Source: Cochliopodium minus
Lineage: Eukaryota; Discosea; Himatismenida; Cochliopodiidae
Assembly: GCA_024220525.1 (NCBI GenBank)
Contig: JAMYWO010000198.1
Span: 27,099 to 78,399, forward strand
Length of the DNA stretch: 51,301 nucleotides
Reading direction: 5' to 3'
Positions within the stretch are counted from its first letter, which is position 1; the number at the start of each line of letters is the position of its first letter. Made by a program: the position numbers and the translations under genes. Under the pieces are notes generated by a model that was not told where the DNA came from, did no database searches, and was given only the letters and a program-made list of their open reading frames with translations. Shown here piece after piece: positions 1 through 10,657 of the stretch.

Positions 1-3000
1 AATGCAATATCTTCCACAAAACAAGAGTATGAGAAAAATAAAAAATCAAAGGATTGTTTTGGGATAAGCCCAAAATATAATATTATTTTACTAGAAGAAT
101 TCGCCTGTGAATCTGTAATGAAGAATGAACACACTTTTATTTCCAGGGGGTGTACAGGCTCAGCAGAGAAACATGGGAGATGCCAATCTTGCTATACAAT
201 TCAAGAAAGGGCAAGAGGAAGAATCAAAAAAAGGTGAAACTAAAAAATTATTTTTTTATTTTTATTTTTATTTTATTTTATTTTTTTTATTATTTATTAT
301 TTATTATTTATTATTTATTATTTATTATTATTATTTATTATTTATTATTTTTTATTATAATTAGGAAAAATTGTAACCAAGAAAAAATGAACCCAGATAA
401 AGAGAAACAGGAAATTAATGTTACAATGACAAACATCTTGAACGAAATAAACAATTATTCCGAAAACCTTCCATTCTTTTTGAGCCACTTAAAGCAATGT
501 CTAGAGAATTGTCTTAAAAATTCTAGCAAAGGAAATCAATGGAGCGATGATGTGATTGCACTTGCGAAAACTATTCGATTTTTATCTGGTAAATCACTAG
601 TCGAGTTGTGTCATGGGAAACATGGGACAGAAGAGGAGCCTTTAACAAATATTAACGACCTTGTTTTTGGACTTCCGTCTGTTCAAACACTTAATAATCA
701 TTCAAGGCCATTGGATATGAAAACTGGATGGAATGATACAACGGAGAAGCTTGTGGAGGGGATACGAAAGTGTTTTGAAAAAGATGGAAAAAATGAAGGA
801 AAGCGAATTAAAGGAATGTTGTTAGGAGATGAGACAGTCGTGAACCCAGGTTACATTCATCACAAAGGATATGGTGTCTATGGATCAGTTTGGCAAAAAG
901 ATTTAATGGAGAAAGGTTTTGAAAAATTAGACAAAAGTGATCTTGATGATAAAGTCGCAAAACAAGTTTTTCAAGTTTTCTTTTGTTCATTCGAAGATGA
1001 CATCTGTTTGCCTCTTTGTTTCTTCCCAACTCGAAAAGCGAATGCCGGTGAAGTTAACGAAATATTCAAAATTGTTACAGAAAAATTGGAGAAATTTGGG
1101 ATTGATGTTGAACTCACTATAACTGATGGGTTTTTACATCCTTCTTTTACAGTTGTGTTGAACAAAGAAACTTCCACTCAAGAGGAGATCATAGAAAATG
1201 AAGTTGATATTGACGAATTGAACGGAAATCACTTAAAAGAAATTCATGAATCTCTCAACAAAGTTTTAAAGCATGCTTTCGATTATGTTCACATTGTTAA
1301 ATTGTTGAGGTAAATATTTTAAATATTTTTAAATATTTTTTAAATATTTATTTTTTTTAAAGAAATTTGATGATAAACAAAAACATCCGCTTTGAAAAAG
1401 ATGGGAAATATTTCAACATCTTGTCCTATCAAAAAATAGTTCTTGGTTTAATTTCAAAGAAAGGGCTGAACAAACTTGATCTCTTTCCCAAAGACAAAAT
1501 GGCTGTACCACCAGTCGAGAAACTGATAGATTGTTACGAATTACTTCTCAATTACGAAAGCAAAGATGGCAACCAAGAAGAAGAAGACGCAGTCAATCAT
1601 TTTGGTAACTTTCTTTTCAATATGCGAAGAATCTACATCAATTTCAATTCTGGAATTTCACTCGACAAAGATCAATGTCAGGATACATTTGGGGAAATAG
1701 AACAATCAGTAGTGTATTTTGAAAACATTTTTAGTCTCAACAATCCCCCTAAGATTGATAAAGACTTTGGAATGAGCTCCTTTTTAATCAAGCAATTGAG
1801 AACAACTTTTGATACTTTGAAATCATTTCTCGAAGAAAAATATGAACAAAATGTATCAGCAACATTCAAACTTTCTCTTTTCGGGACCAATGTAGTTGAA
1901 AACTTCTTTTCAATAATGAGACAAAAGAAGAGGTATCTTAATTGCTATGAATACTGTTGCCTCTACAATACAGTTTCAGAACAACTTGTCATTAGATTTG
2001 CAGAGGAACCACTGTTTCCTAGAGACATGCTCCATATTGGAAAGACTTATACTCCCACTGTTGGTCTTCTTTATCAGAAAGAAATTGTGAATTTTTTCAT
2101 GATCCAACCATTGGAGAGAAAGAAATTATTAGAAGAAAGGAAAAAATTGAGAGGAGGATCAATCGAAGATGTCATTACATGCCAGAAATTCGCCAAGAAA
2201 CATTCTCCAAAATCTATCCTGTTAACAAGGGAAATGGGGAAAAGAAATGATCCAAACATATTGATAACTTTAGAAAGGCAACCTTGCTTTTTCCCTGTCC
2301 AAAATTCTCAAGGAGAAAAAGCAATTTGCACTTCCAGTTTCGATCAATGGGATGCTTTTATTAAACACCTCCAATCGTATCACAAAGTAGATCACTGTCT
2401 CTCAGAACTTGTGGCTTTTCGAATGCTTGAGCATCAAAAAGAAAAGAAGGGAGAATTCGATGTGAAGCCTTTTCTTAAACCGAAACCAACACTCTCACAG
2501 GAACAGGCTGGTATAAGATACAATGACCCAGAATTTCAACAAATGATCTTCAAGTTGAAAAAAATTATTAAAGATGGAGAAGAGTTTTTTGTATCTATCG
2601 TAATTGATTTGGAAACTACCGGATTTGATCATAACAGGGATGAAATAACCCAAATTGCTTGCTATTTGATGTTTGAAAAAGTTCCAGATCACTTGAAACA
2701 AGGTTTTGTGAGCTTTGTCTTGCCTAAAGAGAAATTCTCTGATTTCATTAGTCGTAAAAAAGATGCTTACTTTCACAAAATAACCTACAACATGCTTCTC
2801 AATGCTCCAAGCTTGAAGGAAGTAATCAAAGCATTCAATGAATGGATTAAAAGTATTCATGAAACATTATCAGAAGAAACCAAAGTGAATATTTTGCTTG
2901 TTGCACACAATGCAGAGTTTGAAAAAAAATTTCTCAAGAAAGCATACGAAATAGCTGAAATTCCTTTTCCACATTACGTCAAATTTGTTTGTTCTACCTT

Positions 3001-4012
3001 AGCAGCAAACAGGATCCTTGGAACTCAATCGAGATCTATTTCAAAATTGATGAGCTTTTTTGACTTGAAAGAGGAAGAAAATCAGCACACTGCTACCACT
3101 GACATAAGACTCCAAAACACACTTCTTAAAATGATTTTTGAAAAATGCTATGGTGAAGAACACATTGAAGAAAATTTTGTCAAATGGATTTTGAACCCAG
3201 AATCTTACGATTGGGAATCTAAACCTTGGAAAGAGAAATTGATTGATCATACAAGAATACCTCTCCTATCTCCTATTCTTTTGGACCACTCTTTGGTTAT
3301 GTGGGGAATTCCAAAGTCATCGGTTAACTCAGAAACTATACCCATGAAAACTTGGAAGATTATACTTGATGATTCTTTTGATAAAATCATTTTTGACGAA
3401 AAAGGATCTTTCAAAGGAAGTAAATGCAAAGAATCCTTCCTTGCAACTGTGATTAATCACTACCATCAATTGAAAGAAACTAAAAATCTTCTTTGCGAAT
3501 TTTGTGGTTTGGAGATTAAAGGAGAAAAAGTTTTTTGTAAGTTGCAAAGAAAGTTTTTCATCTGTGGAAGTTGTGAAGAGTATAATAAACCTAGCTTTGA
3601 AACCCAAAAAGTTATTGAAAAACTCAACTCAAGCGAGAAAAAGAAAAAGGAGAGAAAAGAAAAACAGGATAAAAGAAAAAGATCTAGATCTTTCACTCAC
3701 AACATCTCCTTCTCAACAAAAAAAGAAAATCAACAAAAAAAATTGTTTAATTCTTGTTTAATTCTATTGATATCTCAATTGATTTGGATTGATTTTTATT
3801 ATACTTTTTTTTTTTCAAAAGTTTTTTTTGGAACCGTGTTTTCTAGCCATGAAAATAATTTGCATAATTATGCGAATCACTATACATTGTATGTAAATAT
3901 CAATTATATATTTGAAGATATCTCCAATATAGAGATGAATGATTTTTTTATTGTTAAATATGTGCCACAGAAACATTTAAAAAAAGAAAAAAAAATTTCC
4001 CCTTATGTTTAA
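1..4012 (+). CDS. DDE transposase fused to DEDDh exonuclease (5' end outside window)
   Basis: Transposable-element protein. The frame is open from base 1, so the gene starts left of the window. Exons are 1-233, 365-1309 and 1363-4012, giving 1275 residues here with frame kept over both introns. The N-terminal part has a Cys-rich stretch ending RCQSC, which could bind zinc. An RNase H-like core follows, with candidate acidic residues Asp (GDE, 828-830), Asp (ITDG, 1125-1127) and Glu (VVENFFS, 1898-1900). The last resembles the late Glu motif of P-element/THAP9-type transposases. A DnaQ/RNase T-like 3'-5' exonuclease comes next: DLETTG (2606), HNAEFE (2906) and HTATTD (3086). A CxxC...CxxC zinc-ribbon-like motif lies at about 3495-3580. 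The tail after about 3620 is Lys-rich, then hydrophobic and probably unconserved. I saw no terminal inverted repeats. The superfamily (P or Kolobok-like) is uncertain; the exonuclease call is firm. Confidence 0.8.
285..358. repeat. (TTATTTA)n simple repeat in intron
   Basis: Tandem TTATTTA-type units inside the first visible intron (234-364) of the transposase gene. The same unit recurs at 8376-8450. It is low-complexity intron sequence with no coding value. Confidence 0.8.
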
Positions 4013-4571
4013 AATAAAAAAAAAGATACAAAAACCCAACTTGCCCAATTTTACAAAAAATAGAGGGAGATTAATGGAAGGCCATTGCGATGAGAAACCT
4101 AACTAACGGAACTTTGTCTCCTTGAAATAAAAGGTAAATTCCAAAATTTCTGTAATGACTGTGTTCAAAAGAAAAAGAATAGAGAAAATAGAAAAGAAAG
4201 AATGAGAGTGAGAAAGAAAAGGGAGATTCACAACAAGAAAGACTGTTTTTGTGATGAGTAAGCTGACAAGAACAAGAACAAATCACAAATTTGGTAATGA
4301 AGATGGGAGAAAAAAAGAAAAAGAAAAAAGAACAACCAAAATTTATCCCCATGAGTCTTAAATATAACCAGAAACAAACTTGCCTTCCCAAATACAATCT
4401 CAGAAAACTCAACCAATCCTTTCTCTAATAACTCGAAATAAACGCCAAAAACAATGAAAAAAACCTATGAATAAAAAAATCTCCTCTCAAAAAATTTCCT
4501 CTCAAATCTCCTCTCAAAAAGAATAAATAATGAAATTTTTAAACGTTTGTTTTTTTTTATTCAAATTTTTA

Positions 4572-4604
4572 TTCCTCGTTCAGGAATAGAACCTGTGTCT
4601 CAAA
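4572..4604 (-). pseudogene. tRNA 3'-half relic
   Basis: Read on the minus strand, this has a T-arm-like stretch containing GGTTCTATTCC, close to the RNA polymerase III B-box. It is followed by a possible 3' acceptor strand ACGAGGA. No matching 5' acceptor strand (TCCTCGT) occurs within about 100 bases, so it is at most a truncated tRNA or tRNA-derived fragment. Confidence 0.3.
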
Positions 4605-4918
4605 TTTTTTTTTTTCACAGTAGTTGTGAAGTGTTGGTAGTTGCCCCCTGTGATGATTCATTTGTCTAAAAAAAAAAAAAAAATCAAAATATGTTAACAG
4701 AATTCCTTCATAATTTTTTGTTCTTATACAAGAAATAGATGATATAATCACAATCAACTTAATCATGACATTTAAATTTTTAAGAAAAATTTTGGAATGA
4801 CAAATAATCAAAGAGAAATAAAAACTGGTAATTAAAAAAAATTTTCAATTTAGTTGAGTATTTTTTTTCAAATTAAATTTAAAATGTTTTTATTTCAAAT
4901 AATATTTTTTTATCAAAA

Positions 4919-4985
4919 GTTGAGTTGGCAAAGAGCTTGTTTGTGAACAAGAGGCAATAATTCGAATCTTAACATCCCAATCTTA
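4919..4985 (+). pseudogene. Degenerate tRNA-like sequence
   Basis: It begins GAGTTGG, as the intact tRNA at 5413 does, has a CTTGTT/AACAAG hairpin where the anticodon arm would be, a TTCGAAT T-loop, and ends near CCCAATC. The T stem and acceptor stem do not pair properly. It is probably a decayed relative of the nearby tRNA rather than a working gene. Confidence 0.3.
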
Positions 4986-5412
4986 ATTTTTTTGAATAAA
5001 GTAAAAACTAGATATTATTTAATGCTCTTAATCTTAAAAGAATTGAAAACTAATTTATAACTTATTACTTTTTTTTTGATGATTTAAATAAATAAAAAAT
5101 TTACCAATACTTATATAATTAAATTAAATTAAAATAAAATCTTAAATGAAATAAACATGATTATTGATAAACCCAAATTATCTATCCTGTGATTTACATA
5201 AATTGAAAATTTTAGTTTATTTTTTGAGTCCAATGAAAATCAAAATGATGAATTAGGATTTAAAAAAATTAATTTCAAAATTTTGGAAAAAATGATTTAT
5301 GTTGGCCTAAATTCATGATCTTTATTTATTATTTTCAAAAATTTGATTTAAATTCAAAAACTTATTTTCAATAACATTAATTAAATTCAAAAACTTTTTT
5401 TATAAAATATAA

Positions 5413-5497
5413 GAGTTGGTAGCGAAGCTGGTCAAACGTGTCACGTTTAAAAGGCCGTGATCCCTCGGGTTCGTGGGTTCAAATCCCACCCAACTCA
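5413..5497 (+). tRNA. type II tRNA, probably tRNA-Leu(TAA)
   Basis: The 85-nt cloverleaf has a perfect 7-bp acceptor stem (GAGTTGG/CCAACTC), discriminator A and a perfect T arm (GTGGG-TTCAAAT-CCCAC). An extra arm (CCC-TC-GGG) marks a type II (Leu/Ser) tRNA. The best anticodon stem is TCACG/CGTGA, but it closes a 10-nt loop, TTTAAAAGGC. If TTTAAAA is the functional loop, the anticodon is TAA (Leu). A competing hairpin (AAACGTG-T-CACGTTT) also forms, so the anticodon assignment is uncertain. A T run follows directly, as expected for RNA polymerase III termination. Confidence 0.7.
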
Positions 5498-5498
5498 A

Positions 5499-5508
5499 TT
5501 TTTTTTTT
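5499..5508 (+). terminator. RNA polymerase III T-run terminator
   Basis: Ten consecutive T residues start two bases after the tRNA 3' end. This is the usual Pol III stop signal. T runs are common in this genome, so the evidence is position rather than sequence alone. Confidence 0.6.
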
Positions 5509-5526
5509 GAAAAAATTTAAGAAATA

Positions 5527-5527
5527 N
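5527..5527. other. Single ambiguous base (N), probable scaffold junction
   Basis: An N sits immediately upstream of the first recognisable MFS exon. The N-terminal part of the transporter is absent to its left, where the tRNA lies only 30 bases away. I infer a contig join rather than an isolated unread base. Confidence 0.55.
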
Positions 5528-7933
5528 TATGGAAGAAGGAAGCCCTTTGTGTTGGTAGGGAGCATTATAGCTTCCATCTTTTTGGCAATGATGGTACTAT
5601 AAATTTTTTTTTTTTTCCAAAGAAATATTTTCAGTAACAAAATTTTTGGTTGAAACAGGCCTTTGTTGGAACTACAAAAAATCTTAGTTTGTTCATTTTT
5701 TATTTTTGGATGGCTAGTACTGGTAGAAAGAAGAAAAAAAATGATTCAAATTAAAATTCACCACAATGATATTGCTTATTTTAAATTATCAATCATCAAT
5801 CTACTTTATTTTTTTTATTTTCAGATTGAAATTTTTAAAATTATTTCTCCTCTTTAAATTTTTTTTTTGTTCTAAGGCATGTTACTCGCACAAAGTCCCT
5901 TCACAGCAATAATACCAGATATTGTTCCAAAATCACAGTACGGAAGTTCTTCAGGTAAATGAAACACTATTAATAAAATATAAATAATTAAATAAATTTT
6001 AAAATTTTATTTTTTAAAAATGATTAAAAAAAGGTTGGTCTGGTTTGTTCAATATGTTGGGAAGTATTATGGGAGGATTATTAGGTCTTTAAAAAAAAAT
6101 TTTAATTTTGAATTTAATTTTTTTTTGAATTTAATTTTTTTATCCTTTTTTTTTATAGGTCTATTTTATGAACCATTGTCCAAAATATTCAAAACGGAAA
6201 ATGGGTTTGGACCGTGCATGGCGATCAGTAAATTTTACTTTTTAATTTTTTGATAATTATTAATTTATATAATTTTTTAAATTTTTAAATTTTTAAAATT
6301 TTAAAATTTTTAATTTTTTTTTTTTTCATTATTTAATTTTAAATATTTTTTCCCTTTTTTTATCATTTCATCTAGTATCAATGTCAGTTTTGATAGGAGG
6401 TTTGGTGACAGTAGTTTTCGTTAAAGAAAGACACGTATCAAAAAAGAGAGGACAAACTTTCAAAGACAAATTGGACGAGAAGGAAGGATTCAAACAAAAA
6501 ACCATTTTCATCTTTTCCTCCTCTTTTTTCATTTTGAAAAGTGTAATCGTTTCTATCAAACAGCCATTTGGTTCAAAGAATTTTGTTTGGGTGTTTTTGA
6601 CAAATGTTTTAATGAGCAGTGGGTACATTTTACTTTTTTATTTTTTATATTTTTATTAAAATTTTTACCATTTTTATATTTTATTTATATCTATATATTT
6701 ATTTTTTATTTTTTATTTTTTATTTTTGATTTTTTATTTTTTTGTTTTAGATTTTTCACAGTCCAAAATTTTCTTCAATTTTACTTGGATGACGTTGTCA
6801 AAGATTTTAGAGTTTTTAATTGGTTTGTAATGCCAGATGGTAAACAAATTTTTACTCAATAAATTATACGTAAGAAAAACATTCTTATAATTTTAGCTGC
6901 ATCTGCGACTGGTCTTTTATAATTCCATTATTGGTTGGTGCTTTGTAAAAAACAAACAAAATAAAAATAAAAATAAAAATAAAAAAAATAAATATATAAA
7001 TATATAAATATAAAATAAAATATAAAAACAAACCAAATATTTTAATGAAATAAAAATGAAATATTTAAAATAAAAATAATAAAAAAATGAATAAAAATCA
7101 AAAAAATAAAATAAAAATAAAATAAAATAGTTAAAAAATAATAAAAATAATAAAATAATAAATAAAAAATAAAAATATTCAAAAATTTAAAAATAAAAAG
7201 TTAAAAATGATAAAATAAAAAAATTTTTGGATTTTATTTTGAAAGGATCACATCTTTGTGGAGCGGAATTTTAGCGGATAAATATGGAAGGAAAATAATA
7301 GTATATATCCTGTGGTTTTTGAGTTTTACTCCCTCTTCTTGATTTTTTCAGGTCTTATGTCTTGTTCATCTTAATGGGGTTCGTTGGATTGGGTTTTAAT
7401 GTACTTGTCTGTTTATGGTGCTGGCAAATGATGTTTTGCCTTCAAGACGATCATGCAAAAGATTTGGCCATATGGAGTTTTTTTTTTTAATTTTTTTCAT
7501 TTCAATTTTTAAATTTATTGTCATTATTTGTTCTTAGGTGCTTCTTCAACTATCCCCAGTAAAATCTTTTGTTTTTATTTTTTTCTTTCTTTAATTTTCT
7601 AATCATTTATTTTTAAATTAAGCTGTTATTGCTCCTGTTTTTGGTAAATTTTATTAAAATTTTTCTCATAAATCTAAACTAAAACTTTGTTTGTAGCTGG
7701 GATATTGTTAAGACACATTTCAAAAAATAGGGAAAGAATAGGGTGAAATTTTTTTTAAGAATAAAACATTTCTCTAACTTTTTATCAAAAAGGGTTGACG
7801 ATTTGGGTTATGTATTATTTTCTCCCTTTCAATTTTGTTTTACGTATTGGGTGGTATTCTTGTTGAAATGTTTTCGGACCACAGAATAGAAATAGTTGAG
7901 GAAAAAAGAGAAATGGGATCGGAAACGAAATAA
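5528..7933 (+). CDS. MFS transporter, N-terminus missing, two frame breaks
   Basis: Major facilitator superfamily membrane transporter; substrate unknown. The first exon (5531-5593) starts at a GRRKPFVLVG loop motif, so TM1-2 are missing at the N. Further exons: 5659-5722, 5877-5954 (IIPDIVPKSQYGSSSG), 6034-6084, 6159-6227, 6376-6622, 6751-6839, 6897-6944, 7246-7311 (GILADKYGRK, MFS signature loop), 7352-7476 (DDHAKDLAIW, typical of one MFS branch), 7538-7558, 7623-7643 (21 nt), 7697-7742 and about 7792-7933. The family-like frame is lost by one base at 6915-6918 and again at 7818-7821. Both are short T runs, and one extra T restores each frame. These may be sequencing errors or a young pseudogene. 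The C-terminus is charged and cytosolic-looking. Confidence 0.75.
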
Positions 7934-8044
7934 ATTAAAATTTTTGAAAAAAAAATAAAAAAATAAAAAAAATAAAAAATTTTTAAAATTTAATGGATAA
8001 TTTAACAAATCTTTATTTTCTATTTTTGTTTGTTCAAATCAATT

Positions 8045-8365
8045 TTATTGATATTCGATAGTTGTAACCATTCCAGCCATAAATGCCACCTAATAATTTT
8101 CGAATAATCAAAAGTAAATTCTTTAAAATTTTTTTATTCTTTTTTTTGTCTTACTCTTGATGACAATGAAACAACCAAGTTAACCTGGATTATTTGCAGT
8201 AAAACCAATTTTAACAACATCTCCACCCGGAATCATATTAACTTTATAAAAATTTAAAAAAATAAATTAAAAATAATAAAAATAAAAGAAATATAAATTT
8301 ATTAACCAGTGTCTCTGATTGCTCCCTTGAATGTTTGATTTCCAATTTGCAAAATTTGGAATACA
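8045..8365 (-). CDS. Multicopper oxidase C-terminal fragment, two frame breaks
   Basis: C-terminal cupredoxin domain of a laccase/ascorbate-oxidase-type multicopper oxidase, which oxidises substrates and reduces O2 at a T2/T3 copper cluster. Exons run 8365-8307, 8241-8155 and 8089-8045 (stop TAA 8045-8047). The first two read IPGGDVVKIGFTANNPG. The copper motif WLFHCHQE-WHxMAGM is present but split over frames: one A/T is missing at about 8182 and one at about 8081-8083. With those bases counted, all the expected His and Cys ligands are there. The 5' part of the gene is cut off at the N at 8366. Without the frame correction the ligands seem lost, which I judge an artefact. Confidence 0.65.
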
Positions 8366-8366
8366 N
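8366..8366. other. Single ambiguous base (N), probable scaffold junction
   Basis: Two unrelated genes on opposite strands, the multicopper oxidase to the left and the DEG9-like protease to the right, both lose their N-terminal halves here. That fits a contig join with missing sequence better than a single unread base. Confidence 0.6.
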
Positions 8367-8375
8367 ATTAATTTT

Positions 8376-8450
8376 ATTTATTATTTATTATTTATTATTT
8401 ATTATTTATTATTTATTATTTATTATTTATTATTTATTATTTATTTTTTT
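8376..8450. repeat. (TTATTTA)n simple repeat
   Basis: About ten tandem TTATTTA-type units directly after the N at 8366 and just before the first DEG9-like exon. The repeat may be why the assembly breaks here. Confidence 0.8.
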
Positions 8451-8463
8451 CATTCTTTGGAAG

Positions 8464-10598
8464 GTGGATCTGGAATTTGTGTCACCAAAGGTATCGTTTC
8501 CAGAATAGAGATGAGCTCCTACGCTTACTGTTTCGAACTTTTGGCAATCCAAATCGACGCAGCAATCAATTCTGGAAATTCTGGTATCTTTTTTTATATT
8601 TTATTTTATTTTTTATTTTTTATTTTTTTATTTTTTATTTTTTCATTTTTTATTTTTTATTTTGATTTTTATTTATTTTCAAATAATTAATTTTTATTAA
8701 AAAAATTTTTTTTATTATTTTTCATTTTTTTACTTTTTTTTATTTTTATGAAATTATTTTTTATTTTTAAAAAATCTTGTATTATTATTTTTCAATTATT
8801 TTTTATTTTTTATTTTGATTTTTATTGGTTTATTCCTTATTAAGGAGGGCCTTGTTTCTTTGATGACGGAGAAGATGACTTGGTGGTGGGAATCGCATTC
8901 GAAAGTTTGGAGGAAGCGGAAAATACAGGTTACATCATTCCTGCTCCTGTCATCGTACATTTTTTGCAAATGGTAAAAAAAATATCGTATTTTTTAATTT
9001 TGTTTTTTGTATTTTGTTTTATTTTTTATTTTTTATTTTTATTTTTATTTATTTTTATTTTTATTTATTTTTATTTTATTTATTTATTGAAAAAGATGAT
9101 AGATTAGTTTAATTGTATTTATATTATATTTTTATTTTTTATTTTTATTTTTATTTATTTTTATTTTTATTTATTTATTTTTATTTTTTGTTCATTTTGT
9201 TTTTATTTGATTAATTTTGTTTTTGTTTTTGTTTTATTTTTTAAAACGAATTTAGTTTGACAAGTTCCAGAAGATAGAGTTTGTCAGTTTGGGAATAAAG
9301 TACCAGTTAATTGAAAACCAGTGTTTTGCAGAATACCTCAGCTTAAAAGAAGAAGAAGGTAAAAAAATTAAAAATTAAAATTAAATATTTAAAAAATAAA
9401 TTAAAAACAAAAAAATATTAATAAATGTTAAAAAATAAATGAATTAAAAATAAATTAAAATATTTAAAAAATAAATTAAAATAAATTAAATTATTAAAAT
9501 GAATCTGTTTTTAGGAGTTTATATCACAAAGGTCGACAGATTTTGCAACTCACCTTTCAAAGCAGGGGATGTTCTTCTCGCCATTGACGGAAAAACAATC
9601 TTTGGAGACGGGACTGTTTCGTAACCAAAAATTTTTTTATTTTTTATTTTTTATTTTTTATTTATTTTTAATCAATTTTATTTTTATTTTTTACAAATCA
9701 TTTTTAATTTTATTTTTTGATGTTTTTATCAATTTTTCTTTTTTTATTTTTTAAAAATCATTTTTTTAATTATTTTTGATTGATTTTTTTTTAAGATGGA
9801 AGAAAAACAGAATCTCTTTTGAGCATTTTGTCAAGATGAAGTTTGTTGGAGAGAAAACCATTGCCAAAGTTTTCAGGGAACAAAAAGTCCTTTCCCTAGA
9901 GGTTTCTTTGTCCAGCGGTAATAATTATCTTGATTTTATTTTTTTGTTATTTTTAAAATTATTTTAATTATTTTTAATTATTTTTAATTATTTTTAATCA
10001 TTTTTTTTAATTTTTTTTTTTACATTACATTATTTATTTTATTAATTATTTTTTTTTTAATTTAATTATCAAAAGTGCCTTTGTTGGTGACTGACACATT
10101 GGATGCATTTCCTTATTATTATATTTATGGAGGACTTGTGTTTTGTGTTTTTTCAGGTCCATTGTACGATGACTTCAAGGAAGAGGAGTATGGAATTTCT
10201 TATTCCCTCAAAAAATTGGTCAACAGCGGTCAGTTTCTTGACCATGAAAGTCAACAAATCGTGGTTATCACACGTATTTTAAAAGGTGAAAAATTAAAAT
10301 TAAAAATAAAAAAATATAAAAAAAAATAATTAAAATAATTAATTTTTTTTTGTTAGATGATGTCAATTTTGGTTATGAGGATCTTGAAGGAGAAATTGTG
10401 CTTGAAGTCAACAAGGTTCCTGTTAGAAACTTGAGACAGCTGAGAGAGTTGTGCGAACAAGAAAGCACCCAAAAATACACTGTCTTCACTTTGGAGGAGC
10501 AAAACACCATAGTTTTAGACAGAAACACTGCACAGAAAAGAGAATCTCATATTTTTAAAAGATTTGAAATAACCAAAAGAACCAATTTGGATGATTAA
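8464..10598 (+). CDS. DEG9-like serine protease, catalytic Ser half and PDZ domains
   Basis: Trypsin-fold HtrA/Deg protease most like plant DEG9, which degrades or regulates soluble proteins. Exons: 8464-8583, 8845-8972, 9256-9358, 9515-9620, 9796-9917, 10076-10285 and 10357-10598 (343 residues plus a split codon, frame kept throughout). The catalytic serine motif GNSGGP is built across the first intron. PAPVIVHF and a PDZ-like segment ([17 protein letters not shown]) follow, then a second PDZ-like region ending in a DEG9-type tail with NTAQKRES. The His and Asp of the triad would be upstream, where the sequence stops at the N (8366). The protein is therefore incomplete in this scaffold, not necessarily in the organism. 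Confidence 0.85.
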
Positions 10599-10657
10599 AT
10601 AAATTTTTATTTTTATTTTTTTATTTTTTAAAAAAATTTTATTTTAATAAATTTTTA

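Larger units (their letters stand above)
4013..5412. other. Gene-free AT-rich spacer
   Basis: No credible protein-coding exon on either strand. The open frames near 4071-4416 are low-complexity Phe/Ser-rich translations of purine-rich sequence. The only structured signals are two degenerate tRNA-like pieces, listed separately. The right end of the transposon to the left must lie somewhere in here, but I could not place it. Confidence 0.6.

Noticed and set aside
4074-4110. Possible fragment of the two-pore channel start, sharing TGGAAGGCCAT with 47644
   Set aside because: Only about 11 bases match and the frame stops after ten codons. Chance or codon-level coincidence is enough.
4071-4412. 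113-codon minus-strand ORF and its overlaps
   Set aside because: Phe/Ser-rich low-complexity translation of purine-rich DNA, with no splice support or family resemblance.
7792-7803. In-frame TGA in the MFS gene as a sign of TGA reassignment
   Set aside because: TGA is the natural stop of RAD21, the Rab, RRP40, RCC1 and others here. A one-base deletion in the T run at 7818-7821 explains the reading problem.
8045-8365. Multicopper oxidase that has lost all copper ligands
   Set aside because: The ligand loss appears only in the uncorrected frame. One missing base at each of two A/T runs restores WLFHCHQE and WHxMAGM, so indels are the simpler explanation.
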